The notes below the pieces were generated by a model. The model was not told where the DNA came from and searched no databases. It saw only the letters and a list, made by a program, of their open reading frames with translations. A stretch of DNA of 64,000 nucleotides from Imhoffiella purpurea. Its GTDB lineage: Bacteria > Pseudomonadota > Gammaproteobacteria > Chromatiales > Chromatiaceae. Every line of letters begins with the position of its first letter. Positions within the stretch are counted from its first letter, which is position 1. The DNA lies in the NCBI RefSeq assembly GCF_000585215.1, contig NZ_AONC01000012.1, positions 1-64,000 of the forward strand. Reading direction: 5' to 3'. Both the position numbers and the translations under genes were made by a program. This document shows, in pieces, positions 33,520 through 44,628 of the stretch.

Positions 33520-34869
33520 CTACTCCCCGGCGATGGTCATGCGGTCGATCAGCCAGGATCCGGTCCGTGTGCTGCCGGGGAAGTCGCAGTCGTTGCCGAC
33601 CGCCACCAGGCCGGCGAACATCTCCTTGAGATTGCCGGCGATGGTGATCTCCTCGACCGGATACTGGATCTCGCCGTTCTCGACCCAGAATCCGGAGGCC
33701 CCGCGCGAATAGTCGCCGGTGACGCCGTTGACCCCGTGTCCCATGAGTTCGGTGACCAGCAGACCGGTGCCCATCTCGCGCAGCATGCCGGCGCGGTCCA
33801 GATCGCCCATCCCGATGCGCAGATTGCGCACCCCGCCGGCGTTGCCGGTGGTCGGCATGCCCAGCCGGCAGCCCGAATAGGTATCCAGCACATAGGTCTG
33901 GAGGATGCCGTCGCGGACCAGGTCCTTGGGCCGGGTCGCGACCCCGTCGCCGTCGAAGGGGGCGCTGGCGAGCCCGCGCCTCAGATGCGGTTCCTCGTGA
34001 ATACGGACGAACTCGGGGAAGATGCGATCGCCGAGCCGATCGAGCAGGAAGCTGGAACGGCGATAGATGCTGTTGCCGTTGATCGCGCCCAGCAGACTGC
34101 GCAGCAGACCGGTCGCGACCTCGGCCCGGAACATCACCGGCGCCTCGCGGGTGTCCAGCCGGCGTCCGCCCAGACGTGCCACGGTGCGCTCGGCCGCCCG
34201 CTCGCCGACCGTGCCGGCCGCGTCGAGATCGGCGGCGCATCGGGCGCTCGTCCACCAGTAGTCGCGCTGCATGGCATCGCCGTCCTGACCGATCACCGCG
34301 CAGTTGAGGCTGTGACGGCTGGTGGGATAGCCGCCGATGAAGCCACGGCTGTTGCCAGCGACATGGATGCCGGAATGGGAAGAGAGGCTCGCGCCCTCGG
34401 AATTGACGATGCGGGCGTCATAGGCCCGGGCCGCATCCTCGCAGCTCAGGGCCAGCTCGATGGCCTCCTCCACCGCGATCGGCCAGGGATGATAGAGATC
34501 CAGGTCCGGAACCTCGGTCGCCATCAGCTCGGCCTCGGCGAGATGGGCGCAGCGGTCCTCCTGGGTATGGGCGGCGATGGCGCAGGCCGCGCTCACCGCA
34601 TCGCGGACCGCCGCCGTACTGAGGTCGGAGGTGCTGGCCGAGCCCTTGCGATGACCGAAATAGACGGTGATGCTCAGACCGTTGTCACGGGTGTGCTCGA
34701 CCGTCTCCACCTCGCCGAGCCGCACCGACACCTCGAGCCCGGCGCTGCTGCCGACCGATGCCTCGGCGTCGCTCGCGCCCTGGCGCTTGGCCTCCTTCAG
34801 CATGTCTTCGATGATCTCTTGCAGTCGGGTCAGGCGCTCGGCCGTGTCCTCGGTCGTCAGGATGGGCAT
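33520..34869 (-). CDS. pmbA: Metalloprotease-like subunit PmbA/TldE
   Basis: 449 residues of the TldD/PmbA family. TldD and TldE form a heterodimeric protease that degrades unfolded peptides, processes microcin B17 and turns over CcdA antitoxin; PmbA lacks the metal ligands. Landmarks are RLGEVETVEHTRDNGLSITVYFGHRKGSASTSDLS near residue 60, the central VMFRAEVATGLL, and GNSRGFIGGYPTSRHS; the C terminus ends SWLIDRMTI. Its partner tldD is immediately upstream in the same direction, separated by a short spacer holding a 29-base repeat. Confidence 0.94.
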   Translation of the reverse strand: MPILTTEDTAERLTRLQEIIEDMLKEAKRQGASDAEASVGSSAGLEVSVRLGEVETVEHTRDNGLSITVYFGHRKGSASTSDLSTAAVRDAVSAACAIAAHTQEDRCAHLAEAELMATEVPDLDLYHPWPIAVEEAIELALSCEDAARAYDARIVNSEGASLSSHSGIHVAGNSRGFIGGYPTSRHSLNCAVIGQDGDAMQRDYWWTSARCAADLDAAGTVGERAAERTVARLGGRRLDTREAPVMFRAEVATGLLRSLLGAINGNSIYRRSSFLLDRLGDRIFPEFVRIHEEPHLRRGLASAPFDGDGVATRPKDLVRDGILQTYVLDTYSGCRLGMPTTGNAGGVRNLRIGMGDLDRAGMLREMGTGLLVTELMGHGVNGVTGDYSRGASGFWVENGEIQYPVEEITIAGNLKEMFAGLVAVGNDCDFPGSTRTGSWLIDRMTIAGE

Positions 34870-34930
34870 GGCGGATTTCGAGTCCTCGAATGGGCGAATT
34901 GAATGATGAGGTCGGATCTGTATCCGGGGA

Positions 34931-34959
34931 TTTGAACCGCAAAGGCGCGAAGGACGCGA
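34931..34959. repeat. Single 'GAACCGCAAAGGCGCGAAGG' repeat
   Basis: This motif resembles the inverted pair at 11131-11266 and sits in the 103-base space between tldD and pmbA. It has no coding potential and could be part of a dispersed short-repeat family. Confidence 0.5.
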
Positions 34960-34972
34960 CGCGACATGAGGG

Positions 34973-36415
<1,443 letters not shown>

Positions 36416-36559
36416 GATTGGGATAGACGGCTCTCGTTCTATTGTCTGGATGTGCCGCGATCCGGATCCATGGGTCTGGATCTCAGGACGCGGAACGCCG
36501 CGGCTTCGGCGTCTCCGCGCCTCTGGTATTCGCGGCGGGCTCGATAAGGACTTGCGGAC

Positions 36560-37390
36560 TCAGACGCTGCATTTCAAACGGCGGTGGTCGATGGTCGGGA
36601 AGCTGCGGCGGACCGAGTCCTGGAATTCCTTGTCGATCGCGGAGCAGATGCAGCCGGTCCCACGCGGGACCTGGGCCAGGATCGCGCCCCAGGGATCGAC
36701 GATCATGCTGTGACCATGGGTCTCGCGACCGTTGATGTGGAAACCGCCCTGGGCCGCGGCGACGACGTAGACCAGATTCTCGATCGCGCGCGAGCGCACC
36801 AGGGTCTCCCAATGCGCCTTGCCGGTGACGGCGGTGAAGGCGGAGGGGATGGCCAGGATCTCCATGCCGCTGTCGAGCATCTGGCGGAACATCTCGGGGA
36901 AGCGCAGATCGTAGCAGACCGCGACGCCGAGCTTGCCGAAGGGGGTCTCGACCACGACCAGCCGGCTGCCGGCCTCGATGGTCGCCGACTCCTGGTAGCG
37001 TTCGTCCACCCCGGGCAGGTTGACGTCGAAGAGATGGATCTTGTCGTAGCGGGCGACCCGCTCGCCGCGATCGTCGTAGACCAGGCAGGCCGCCCGGACC
37101 TTGTCGGGGTCCTCGGCGACCAGCGGAATGGTCCCCCCGACCAGCCAGATCCCGAGCTGCTTGGCAACCCGCGACAGGAAGTCCTGCAGGGGACCCTCGC
37201 CGTCGGCCTCGCGCCTGGCAACCTGATCCCGATCCTCCTTGCCCATGAAGGCGAAGTTCTCGGGCAGCACGACCAGACGCGCGCCCTGATCGGCCGATTC
37301 CTTGATCAGCCGCTCCACCTCGAACAGATTGGCGCTGACATTGGGGCCAGTCGCCATCTGCACCGCACCCATCTTGTATTTCGTTTTCAT
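36560..37390 (-). CDS. Nitrilase-superfamily amidohydrolase (Nit1/deaminated glutathione amidase type)
   Basis: 276 residues with the complete Glu-Lys-Cys triad: Glu44 in LPENFAF, Lys117 in RYDKIHLFD, and Cys159 in VAVCYDLRFPE. FHINGRETHGHSMIVDPWG is characteristic of the Nit1 branch, whose members hydrolyse deaminated glutathione, a by-product of transaminases, to alpha-ketoglutarate and Cys-Gly. This gene between yhdP and tldD is a frequent arrangement in gammaproteobacteria. The assignment to the metabolite-repair role rests on family similarity. Confidence 0.9.
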   Translation of the reverse strand: MKTKYKMGAVQMATGPNVSANLFEVERLIKESADQGARLVVLPENFAFMGKEDRDQVARREADGEGPLQDFLSRVAKQLGIWLVGGTIPLVAEDPDKVRAACLVYDDRGERVARYDKIHLFDVNLPGVDERYQESATIEAGSRLVVVETPFGKLGVAVCYDLRFPEMFRQMLDSGMEILAIPSAFTAVTGKAHWETLVRSRAIENLVYVVAAAQGGFHINGRETHGHSMIVDPWGAILAQVPRGTGCICSAIDKEFQDSVRRSFPTIDHRRLKCSV

Positions 37391-37455
37391 CGAATATCGT
37401 TACCCAGACCAGACACGGCTGCGGGGCGGAGCCGCTCCGCGACGGGAATCCCCCG

Positions 37456-37614
37456 TCAGTATGCAGCACCGCTCGACGGCTTGAACCAGCGTTCGGAACC
37501 GGAGATGCGGCAGGCGATCACCCCTGACATCTCTTCGCAATTGTTGCAACGATACCACCAGAGCGGCCACCCAGAAAACGCGCAGACAGGGCGCCGCCGG
37601 CGAGCGGCCGTCAA
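37456..37614 (-). CDS. Putative 52-aa Cys/Trp-rich small protein overlapping the yhdP stop
   Basis: A TTG codon at 37614 overlaps the yhdP stop (TTGA) and opens a 52-codon frame. The product is unusually rich in Trp and Cys, with WPLWWYRCNNCEEMSG and a third Cys after eight residues, then ERWFKP. A CxxC pair suggests a metal or redox knuckle. Composition differs from random high-GC translation, and the stop-start overlap would allow coupled translation. Against it: a weak start codon, no clear ribosome binding site, and no family I recognise. Confidence 0.35.
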   Translation of the reverse strand: MTAARRRRPVCAFSGWPLWWYRCNNCEEMSGVIACRISGSERWFKPSSGAAY

Positions 37615-40600
37615 TCGACGTCCAGAAAGAGGTTGCGGTCCTCGGTCTCCGGGGGGCCGGATTTGGAATCGCCGGATGGTTCGGCGCCGGCCTGATCCCC
37701 CAGCGGCTCCCAGCCGAGCCGTTTCAATTCGGGCGCGTTCCAGGGGCCGGTGACCCGGTAGCGGTAGCGTCCCAGCCGATCGATCGGATTGCCGGCGACC
37801 TGATCGACCAGATAGACCGCGGCCCCGACGACGGGACCGCCCGCGACCGCGCTGGCGAGCGCCACGCTCGACCCGAGCTTGGGCTCGACCGTCACCCGCT
37901 GATCGAAGGTCTGGGTCGCCAGGTCGGACTCCCCGGCGACCATGATCTTGCCGGCCGGTCCATCGATCACGAAATCCTCGAACCTGGCCTTGCCGCCGCC
38001 CAGTGAGATGCGGCCCTGCATCCGCTCGAAGGCGAAGCCCTGACCGTAGAGATCGGTGAAGTCGAGCGCCAGACGCCGGCCCAGTGCGCTGAAGTTGAAG
38101 AAGCCCAGGAGACGCCCCAGCCCGGGCTCGACCTCGGGGAAACGTCCCTTGCCGACCTCGAGCGCGATCGATCCGTCCGTCCTCTCGCGGGAGAAGGCGT
38201 CCAGCGGACCGGGCCATTCCAGGGTCAGTTTGGCCGAGCTTCGGCCCGCCTCCAGGTTGCTCTTGTCATCGAGCCTTTCGAGCAAGGCGCCCAGGTCGGC
38301 CGTTTCCAGACTCAATCCCAGGCGGCTGCGGCCGCCAGCGCCCGAATCCCACCACTGTGCACTGCCATGCACGCCGAGAGGGCCTCCATCCAGATCGATG
38401 AGCGGCAGACGGACGCCTTCCGGCTGCCGGCGCAGATCAAGCTTCAATGTGCCGAGCGATTCGCCATGCCATTTCAGATCGGTCACCCTCAGATCGAGCG
38501 AAGGCAGCCCGGAAAACCTCGAACCCTGACTTGCGGACCTCTCCTCGGCTCCGTCTCGCGCCTTGGAGGACGACTCGAGCTGCGCGATCAGGGGCGCAAG
38601 ATCCAGCCGCTCCAAGGCGATCGACACCGGCCCCTCGGACGCGGACGCCGGGAGATCGATGCGTCCGCTCAGCTCGTTCGCATCCAATGCGATCCGCCAG
38701 CCATCGTCCCGGGGATCGACCACCAGCCGCGAGTCGCCGAGATGCAGGTCGCCCAGATCCAGACGCCCGATGCGCAGGCGTGCGCCCTCGAAGGGCAGAT
38801 CGCCGCCGACGGTCTTCTGCTTGGCGCGCGACGCGAGCAGGTCCGTCCAGGGGGCGAGGTCGAGCCGATCCAGCGACCCGTCCAGAAAGAGACCTTCACG
38901 CTCGGGGGCCGACGCCTTCTCGGCCCCCAGACGCAGGTTCCCCCCGACCAGCCTGGGAGAGCCGGAATCCAGGGCCAGTTCCAGGTTGGCGGCCAGATCC
39001 TCGATCCGACCGGAGACGACCAGCGAGCGACCGGGCACCAGGCGGCCATCGAGGCCGAGCCGGCCCCGCGACTTGGCGGACTTGCCCAGCGGCGGCGGCA
39101 GATCGATCGCGAGTCCCCGCAGATCGGAGGCGAGACTGAAGTCCAGCGGCACCTCGCCCCTGCTGACATGCTTGTTGTGCAGGCTCACCGTCAGATTCCA
39201 GTCGAGATCGCCGCCGAGATCGCGCCACAGCGGCGAGGGAAGGCGCCGGGCCAGCTCGGAGACCGGGGTGGTGGAGCGCGCCTCGATCCGGGTCGCCGCA
39301 CCCTCGGCATCCCCGGCCTTCCGGGTCTCGATGGAGAGGGCGAGCGGCCGTCCCCAAAGCCGGGCGCGGATGTCCTCGGCGCTCAGACTGTTGCCGGTGA
39401 AATGCAGTTCGCCCTCCAGGTTCGAGAGCTCGAGCGGCGTACCCAGGATCGCCAGGCTGGCGGGACCGGGCCAGGTCACCGTGCCCGAGACGCCCAGGTG
39501 CCCATCCCTGACCAGGGGCAGATCGATGTCGAGCGCCACGCGCGAGCGTCCTTCGACCGCGAGCGTCTCGGCCAGACGTCCCAGATCCTCGGCCAGGGGG
39601 GTGTCGACGAGGGTACGGCGGGCATCGGCGAAGGCACCCTCGGCCTCGCCGTGGATGCGCATCGTCTCCGGCCCCCAGAGATCGGCGATCTCGGCGCGTC
39701 CGTCCGAGAAGTCGCTGTCGTAGATACGCCCGCGATCCACCTGGATCAGCAGACCCTGATCGAGAAAGCGCAGATGCCCGCCGGCCGAGCGGATGGGCGG
39801 CCAGCCCTTCTGATAGTCGAGCAGCAAATCCTCGAAATCCAGCAGCAGCTCGAAGCGGCCCTGATGGTCGCGGAAGGGAAAGTCGGCGAGCCGGCCGCGA
39901 AAGGTCGCGTCGCCCTGGGCCAGCCGGCCGGAGACGATCGAGCGCTCGAGCCAGCCGATCAGGTTGGGGTGCATGATCCCCGCCGGCAGATAGGGTCTGA
40001 CGTTCCCGACGTCACCGCTGAAATTGGCCCGCAGATCGAGGAAGGGACTCTCGCCATCGGCCGGGATCAGCAGATCGAACCGCACCCGCCCGCCCAGATC
40101 GGCCGTCTCCAGACTGACGGTTCGCGCCGAGAGACGCAGATCCCCACCCGGCTCGCGCCGCCAATCCAAGCGCCCGCTGAAGGCATCCAGATGCAGGGGC
40201 AGGGTGAAGAGCGGATTCAGGTCCAGATCGAGCGCGGCGGATCCGAGACGCAGCTCGCCGCCGGACCGATCGGCGTAAAAGGCACCGTCCAGCCCCCTGA
40301 AACCGGGCAGCCCGTCGTGCCGCTCGAGCGACAGACCTCGCAGCGAACCGGATGCCGACCAACCCCATCGCCCATCCGCGGAACGCTCGCCACCAAGACG
40401 CAATGCATTCAGCTCGCCGGACGGTCGAGAGTCGCGCAGGACCGCCATCGGCCCGGACTCGGCCCAGGGTCCGGCATCGAGGATTCCGGATAGCAGCGAC
40501 AGATCGCATCGATCGACCGAGAGAGCGGCCCGGGACACTCGGCCCCCGCCATCCAGGTGCAGATCGGCATCGACGCCCTCCAGATCCGCCCCCTCGATCC

Positions 40601-41636
40601 GGGCATTCAGATCCGCGATCTCCAGCCGCCAGCCGTCCCTCTCCTGGCGCAGACGTCCCAGCAGACTCGCCCGGGACAGCGCGAAGGACTCGCCCCGATC
40701 CGATCCGGCGCCCGCGGACAGCATCAACCCGCTCAAGTCCGCACGCAGCAGGGATTGGACGAGCCGCCCGGAGCCCAGACCGAACCAGCCTTCCAGCGAG
40801 ACGCCGCGGGTATCCAGGGTGCGGCCCTCGATCAGCCCCGGAGGCAGAAGGAGTCCCAGATTGGAGCCGTCGAAGCGGACATAGACGCGGCCGCTCCAGG
40901 CCCGGAGATCGGCGGGTGGGCCGCGTAGATCGGCGATCAGATGCAGACGGTTGTCGCCCGAGGGGACCCGGGGCCCGTCGCCTGCGTCATCCCGAGTCCG
41001 GCCCGCGACTGGATGCGGAGGCACCAGGCGAGCGGACAGCTCGGCCAAATGATGGCGGCCGTCGTTGCTCAGATCGATCCGGGTCCCGGCAAGGCGCAGG
41101 ATCCGTCCGTGCGAGCTCGCATCCTCGACGATCAACTCGCTGTCGACCAGTGCGAGCCGGCCCTGACCCAGGAAGAGTGCGAGCGCCTTGGGATCGTCGC
41201 TGCGGAGCCCTCCCAGCCCGACCAGCTCGAAGCGGCCGTCCGGCTGACGGCGCAGCACCAGCCGCGCGCCGATCAGGGTCAGTGCATCGATCCGGGGCGC
41301 CGCGGTCAGAATCGAGCCCAGCGTATCCAGTTCCAGTTCCATGGCGCGCAGCGCGAGAACGCGAGCCCCCGTTGCCGGATCGGACAGCCGCACACGTCTG
41401 AGCAGGAGTCGCGGATGCAGGCCGGACAGACTCAACCCCAGACCCTGGATGGAGACCTGATAGCCGAGTCGCGGCCCCAGGTGTCGAGACAGGACGTCGG
41501 CATAGCCGGAGACCCAGGGCTGCAGCAGATTGACCGTCCCCATCAGCAGGGCGAGCATGACCAGCGCGACAGCGCCCGCTCTCAGGACGAGGGACCGGAA
41601 ACGCCTGATGAGTCGATTGGGGTCAGGTCGTGGCAT
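37611..41636 (-). CDS. yhdP: YhdP family AsmA-like envelope protein
   Basis: 1341 residues. A single N-terminal membrane anchor (about residues 13-35, VLRAGAVALVMLALLMGTV) is followed by a very long periplasmic part made of repeating strand-rich units, as in AsmA-like proteins of the YhdP/TamB group. These bridge inner and outer membrane and in E. coli transport phospholipids outward. The C-terminal AsmA-like signature is seen in KIMVAGESDLATQTFDQRVTVEPKL, followed by VYLVDQVAGNPIDRLGRYRYRVTGPW. Context (rng upstream, nit-tldD downstream) is the standard one. An unrecognised 174-residue gene separates it from rng here. Confidence 0.92.
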   Translation of the reverse strand: MPRPDPNRLIRRFRSLVLRAGAVALVMLALLMGTVNLLQPWVSGYADVLSRHLGPRLGYQVSIQGLGLSLSGLHPRLLLRRVRLSDPATGARVLALRAMELELDTLGSILTAAPRIDALTLIGARLVLRRQPDGRFELVGLGGLRSDDPKALALFLGQGRLALVDSELIVEDASSHGRILRLAGTRIDLSNDGRHHLAELSARLVPPHPVAGRTRDDAGDGPRVPSGDNRLHLIADLRGPPADLRAWSGRVYVRFDGSNLGLLLPPGLIEGRTLDTRGVSLEGWFGLGSGRLVQSLLRADLSGLMLSAGAGSDRGESFALSRASLLGRLRQERDGWRLEIADLNARIEGADLEGVDADLHLDGGGRVSRAALSVDRCDLSLLSGILDAGPWAESGPMAVLRDSRPSGELNALRLGGERSADGRWGWSASGSLRGLSLERHDGLPGFRGLDGAFYADRSGGELRLGSAALDLDLNPLFTLPLHLDAFSGRLDWRREPGGDLRLSARTVSLETADLGGRVRFDLLIPADGESPFLDLRANFSGDVGNVRPYLPAGIMHPNLIGWLERSIVSGRLAQGDATFRGRLADFPFRDHQGRFELLLDFEDLLLDYQKGWPPIRSAGGHLRFLDQGLLIQVDRGRIYDSDFSDGRAEIADLWGPETMRIHGEAEGAFADARRTLVDTPLAEDLGRLAETLAVEGRSRVALDIDLPLVRDGHLGVSGTVTWPGPASLAILGTPLELSNLEGELHFTGNSLSAEDIRARLWGRPLALSIETRKAGDAEGAATRIEARSTTPVSELARRLPSPLWRDLGGDLDWNLTVSLHNKHVSRGEVPLDFSLASDLRGLAIDLPPPLGKSAKSRGRLGLDGRLVPGRSLVVSGRIEDLAANLELALDSGSPRLVGGNLRLGAEKASAPEREGLFLDGSLDRLDLAPWTDLLASRAKQKTVGGDLPFEGARLRIGRLDLGDLHLGDSRLVVDPRDDGWRIALDANELSGRIDLPASASEGPVSIALERLDLAPLIAQLESSSKARDGAEERSASQGSRFSGLPSLDLRVTDLKWHGESLGTLKLDLRRQPEGVRLPLIDLDGGPLGVHGSAQWWDSGAGGRSRLGLSLETADLGALLERLDDKSNLEAGRSSAKLTLEWPGPLDAFSRERTDGSIALEVGKGRFPEVEPGLGRLLGFFNFSALGRRLALDFTDLYGQGFAFERMQGRISLGGGKARFEDFVIDGPAGKIMVAGESDLATQTFDQRVTVEPKLGSSVALASAVAGGPVVGAAVYLVDQVAGNPIDRLGRYRYRVTGPWNAPELKRLGWEPLGDQAGAEPSGDSKSGPPETEDRNLFLDVD

Positions 41637-41723
41637 CGAGTCGGTGAATCGGGTCGGAACGAACCCATGGCTCCAGGGATGGAGACCGACCCGGGATCCG
41701 CGGAGCGAAGCGCGAGGCAGGAC

Positions 41724-42248
41724 TCAGCCGTCGGAGCGATGGGCGCTGAGAGAAGCCATCAAGGGTTCGAGTTGATCCAGTACGTGCTTGGCCTGACGCG
41801 ACGAAAGAAGGCTCGGAAGCGTATCACAGAGATCCTGGATCTCCAGATAAAGATCCTCGGGATTCACGCAGCGTTCGATCCGCTCGGCACGATGCGAGCC
41901 GGCCGGACCCAGCGCCCCCAGGATCACGAAGCGCGCGAATCCCTTCGCCTTGTCGAGATTGAATACCTGCGACTCGTTTCTGTCGTCCTGGTTCCGGGCC
42001 GAGCGCCGCTCGACCAGAAAGCCATCGGCGACCAGTCTTTGGAACTGATCCTCCAGGTCATCGCCCAGGTTCTCATAGCGCCTCATGAGGTCGCCGAGGG
42101 TGCTGCGCCCGTCGACCATGAGCAGCAGCCGCCGCAGCCGCGCCGGCAGCTTGAAGGCGCGGGTCTGGATTTCCTGCAGCCCCTTCTGGGATTTGATGAA
42201 GATTTGGCGGGGGTCGAGCGTCCCGCTGGCGACCTGGCTGGGATCCAT
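41724..42248 (-). CDS. Hypothetical protein, 174 aa, between rng and yhdP
   Basis: No family name can be given. The sequence is soluble and mostly helical: IFIKSQKGLQEIQTRAFKLPARLRRLLLMVDGRSTLGDLM looks like a winged-helix or PilZ-neighbour type N-terminal module seen in other bacterial proteins that begin with a similar KGxxEI...LR..L..IDG pattern. A second helical part with KGFARFVILGALGP follows. It lies in the rng-yhdP series with 133 and 87 bases on either side, so co-transcription is likely. The role is unknown. Confidence 0.65.
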   Translation of the reverse strand: MDPSQVASGTLDPRQIFIKSQKGLQEIQTRAFKLPARLRRLLLMVDGRSTLGDLMRRYENLGDDLEDQFQRLVADGFLVERRSARNQDDRNESQVFNLDKAKGFARFVILGALGPAGSHRAERIERCVNPEDLYLEIQDLCDTLPSLLSSRQAKHVLDQLEPLMASLSAHRSDG

Positions 42249-42381
42249 GGGTGAATAGAGGCACCTCGTCAGGGTTGAGCCAACCCCATATAGGTAGGAC
42301 CTAAAAGCGCGACAGGCAAGCCGACCGGTTCACGCGCCAGGACGATGTCGGGGCGCCGATCTCTGTGATCCGTGACGCCGG

Positions 42382-43836
42382 TCAAATCAGCACCACGTCG
42401 TATTGCTCCTGGGTATAGAGTGCCTCGGCCTGCAGCCGGATCGGACGGCCGATGAACTCCTCCAGCTCGGCGAGATGGGCGGACTCCTCGTCGAGCAGGC
42501 GGTCCACCACCTCCTGCGAGGCCAGCACCAGCAGGGTCTCGACGTCGAACTGGCGCGATTCGCGCAGGATCTCGCGGAAGATCTCGTAGCAGGTGGTCTC
42601 CGCGGTCTTGATGGATCCGCGCCCGCCGCAGCAGGGACAGGGTTCGCAGAGCACGTGCTCGAGCGACTCGCGGGTGCGCTTGCGGGTCATCTCGACCAGG
42701 CCCAGGGAGGAGACCTCGGTGATGTGGGTCTTGGCATGATCGCGGGCGAGACACTTCTCGAGCGCGCGCAGCACCTGGCGCTTGTGCTCCTCCTCGGTCA
42801 TGTCGATGAAATCGATGATGATGATGCCGCCGAGATTGCGCAGACGCAGCTGACGGCAGATGGCCTGGGCCGCCTCCAGGTTGGTCTTGAAGATGGTCTC
42901 CTCGAGATTGCGGTGACCGACGAAGGCGCCCGTGTTGACGTCGATGGTGGTCATGGCCTCGGTCTGGTCGATCACCAGATGGCCGCCGGACTTGAGACTC
43001 ACCTTGCGCTGCAGGGCCTTCTTGATCTCCTCCTCGACGCCGTAGAGGTCGAACAGCGGGCGCTCGCCCTGGTAGTACTCGATGCGGTCCTGGATCTCGG
43101 GGATGTACTTGGTCGCGAAGGGCAGCGCCTTGTCGACCATGGCCCGCGAATCGATGCGGATACGCTCCACCTCCGGGGTGACCAGATCGCGCAGCGCCCG
43201 CAGCGCCAGCGGCAGGTCGTCGTGGATGAGCCCGATCTGGCTGGCATGGCCGCAGCGCTCCTTCACCCCGCGCCACAGCTTGGCCAGGAAGGCCATGTCC
43301 TTGAGCAGCGCCTCCTCGCCGACGCCCTCGGCCGCGGTGCGGGCGATGAAGCCGCCGTCGCCCTCGTGCACCTCGACATAGCGCTGGAGGATCTCGCGCA
43401 GACGCCGGCGCTCCTCCTCGTCCTCGATCTTCTGCGACACCCCGGTACTGGCCAGGGCCGGCATGCACACCAGATAGCGCGAGGCGATCGAGATGTTGGT
43501 GGTGAGCCGCGCACCCTTGGTGCCGAGCGGATCCTTGACCACCTGGACCACGATCATGTCGCCCTCGTGGACCAGCTCGTGGATCTGATCGCCGCGCGGC
43601 TCGCCCTGGGGACCGATGATGTCCGAGGCGTGGAGAAAGGCCGCGCGCTCCAGACCGATGTCGACGAAGGCGGCCTGCATGCCGGGCAGGACCCGGCAGA
43701 CCTTGCCCTTGTAGATGCTGCCCACCAGACCGCAACGCTCGGCGCGCTCGATGATGATCTCTTGCACCACGCCGTTCTCGACGACGGCGACCCGGGTCTC
43801 GGGCGGTGTGACGTTGATGAGGATCTCTTCGCTCAC
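42382..43836 (-). CDS. rng: Ribonuclease G
   Basis: 484 residues of the RNase E/G family; it matures the 5' end of 16S rRNA and takes part in mRNA decay. The N-terminal S1 domain has KGKVCRVLPGMQAAFVDIGLERAAFLHASD, the catalytic region has TIDVNTGAFVGH and GGIIIIDFIDM with the metal-binding Asp residues, and CEPCPCCGGRG is the zinc-link that dimerises the enzyme. The start is GTG at 43836. It lacks the long C-terminal scaffold of RNase E. The maf gene is immediately upstream, the usual maf-rng order. Note the RraA protein encoded at 13.5 kb, whose relatives inhibit RNase E. Confidence 0.95.
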   Translation of the reverse strand: MSEEILINVTPPETRVAVVENGVVQEIIIERAERCGLVGSIYKGKVCRVLPGMQAAFVDIGLERAAFLHASDIIGPQGEPRGDQIHELVHEGDMIVVQVVKDPLGTKGARLTTNISIASRYLVCMPALASTGVSQKIEDEEERRRLREILQRYVEVHEGDGGFIARTAAEGVGEEALLKDMAFLAKLWRGVKERCGHASQIGLIHDDLPLALRALRDLVTPEVERIRIDSRAMVDKALPFATKYIPEIQDRIEYYQGERPLFDLYGVEEEIKKALQRKVSLKSGGHLVIDQTEAMTTIDVNTGAFVGHRNLEETIFKTNLEAAQAICRQLRLRNLGGIIIIDFIDMTEEEHKRQVLRALEKCLARDHAKTHITEVSSLGLVEMTRKRTRESLEHVLCEPCPCCGGRGSIKTAETTCYEIFREILRESRQFDVETLLVLASQEVVDRLLDEESAHLAELEEFIGRPIRLQAEALYTQEQYDVVLI

Positions 43837-43904
43837 GGGGTCTTGGTCTCAGTGGTTTTTTATCGTTTCTTCATAGAGGCTGGCCCAGCGGCGAGAGAAG
43901 CGCG

Positions 43905-44498
43905 TCAGATCGGCCGGATCCCGGCCCGTCGCAACAGTTGTCCCGTCTCGAACAGGGGCAGCCCCATCACGCCCGAGTAGCTGCCCTCGATCGCCTCGAC
44001 GAAGAGCGCGCCGCGGCCCTGTATGCCGTAGCCGCCGGCCTTGTCGGCGGGCTCGCCGGTCTCCCAGTAGCGACGCGCCTCCCCGTCCTCGATCGGACGA
44101 AATCGCACCCGGCTCTCGCTGAGCGCGACCTCCAGGTCCCGGCCCGTCATCAGCGCGACGGCCGTGAGCACCCGATGGGTTCGGCCGGACAGCGCGGCGA
44201 GCATGCCGAGCGCCTCGCCCCGATCGCGCGGCTTGCCCAGGACCCGATCGCCCAGCACCACGGCCGTGTCCGCCGCCAGGACCGGCAGCGAATCGTCGGC
44301 ACCCAGGCGCGCGCGTCCCGCCCTGGCCTTGTCGGCGGCGACCCGCCGCACATAGTCCTCGGGAGCTTCCCCGGGACGGCCCGTCTCGTCCGTCTCGACC
44401 GCGAGATGAGCGAAGCGCACGCCGACCTGGGTCAGCAGCTCGGCCCTGCGCGGCGAATTCGAGGCCAAATAAATGTGCGGCCGCCCATCCATGCTCAT
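43905..44498 (-). CDS. Maf-family nucleotide pyrophosphatase
   Basis: 197 residues. [12 protein letters not shown] is the Maf N-terminal signature, followed by [33 protein letters not shown] with the general-base Asp, and [28 protein letters not shown]. The motif order fits the YhdE type, which hydrolyses dTTP, UTP and their modified forms. It starts the maf-rng-yhdP series. A second start codon two codons later is equally possible. Confidence 0.93.
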   Translation of the reverse strand: MSMDGRPHIYLASNSPRRAELLTQVGVRFAHLAVETDETGRPGEAPEDYVRRVAADKARAGRARLGADDSLPVLAADTAVVLGDRVLGKPRDRGEALGMLAALSGRTHRVLTAVALMTGRDLEVALSESRVRFRPIEDGEARRYWETGEPADKAGGYGIQGRGALFVEAIEGSYSGVMGLPLFETGQLLRRAGIRPI

Positions 44499-44628
44499 GC
44501 GCAGTGGCTCCGCCCGCTATGATCGGATGTCTTCACGCGCTCCATCCAGGATGTCGTCGAAGCAAGCGGCGGGCCGGGACCGCCCCGGAATCCGCATGCG
44601 TTTCAAGTCAGTACCGACCGCGGCTATT

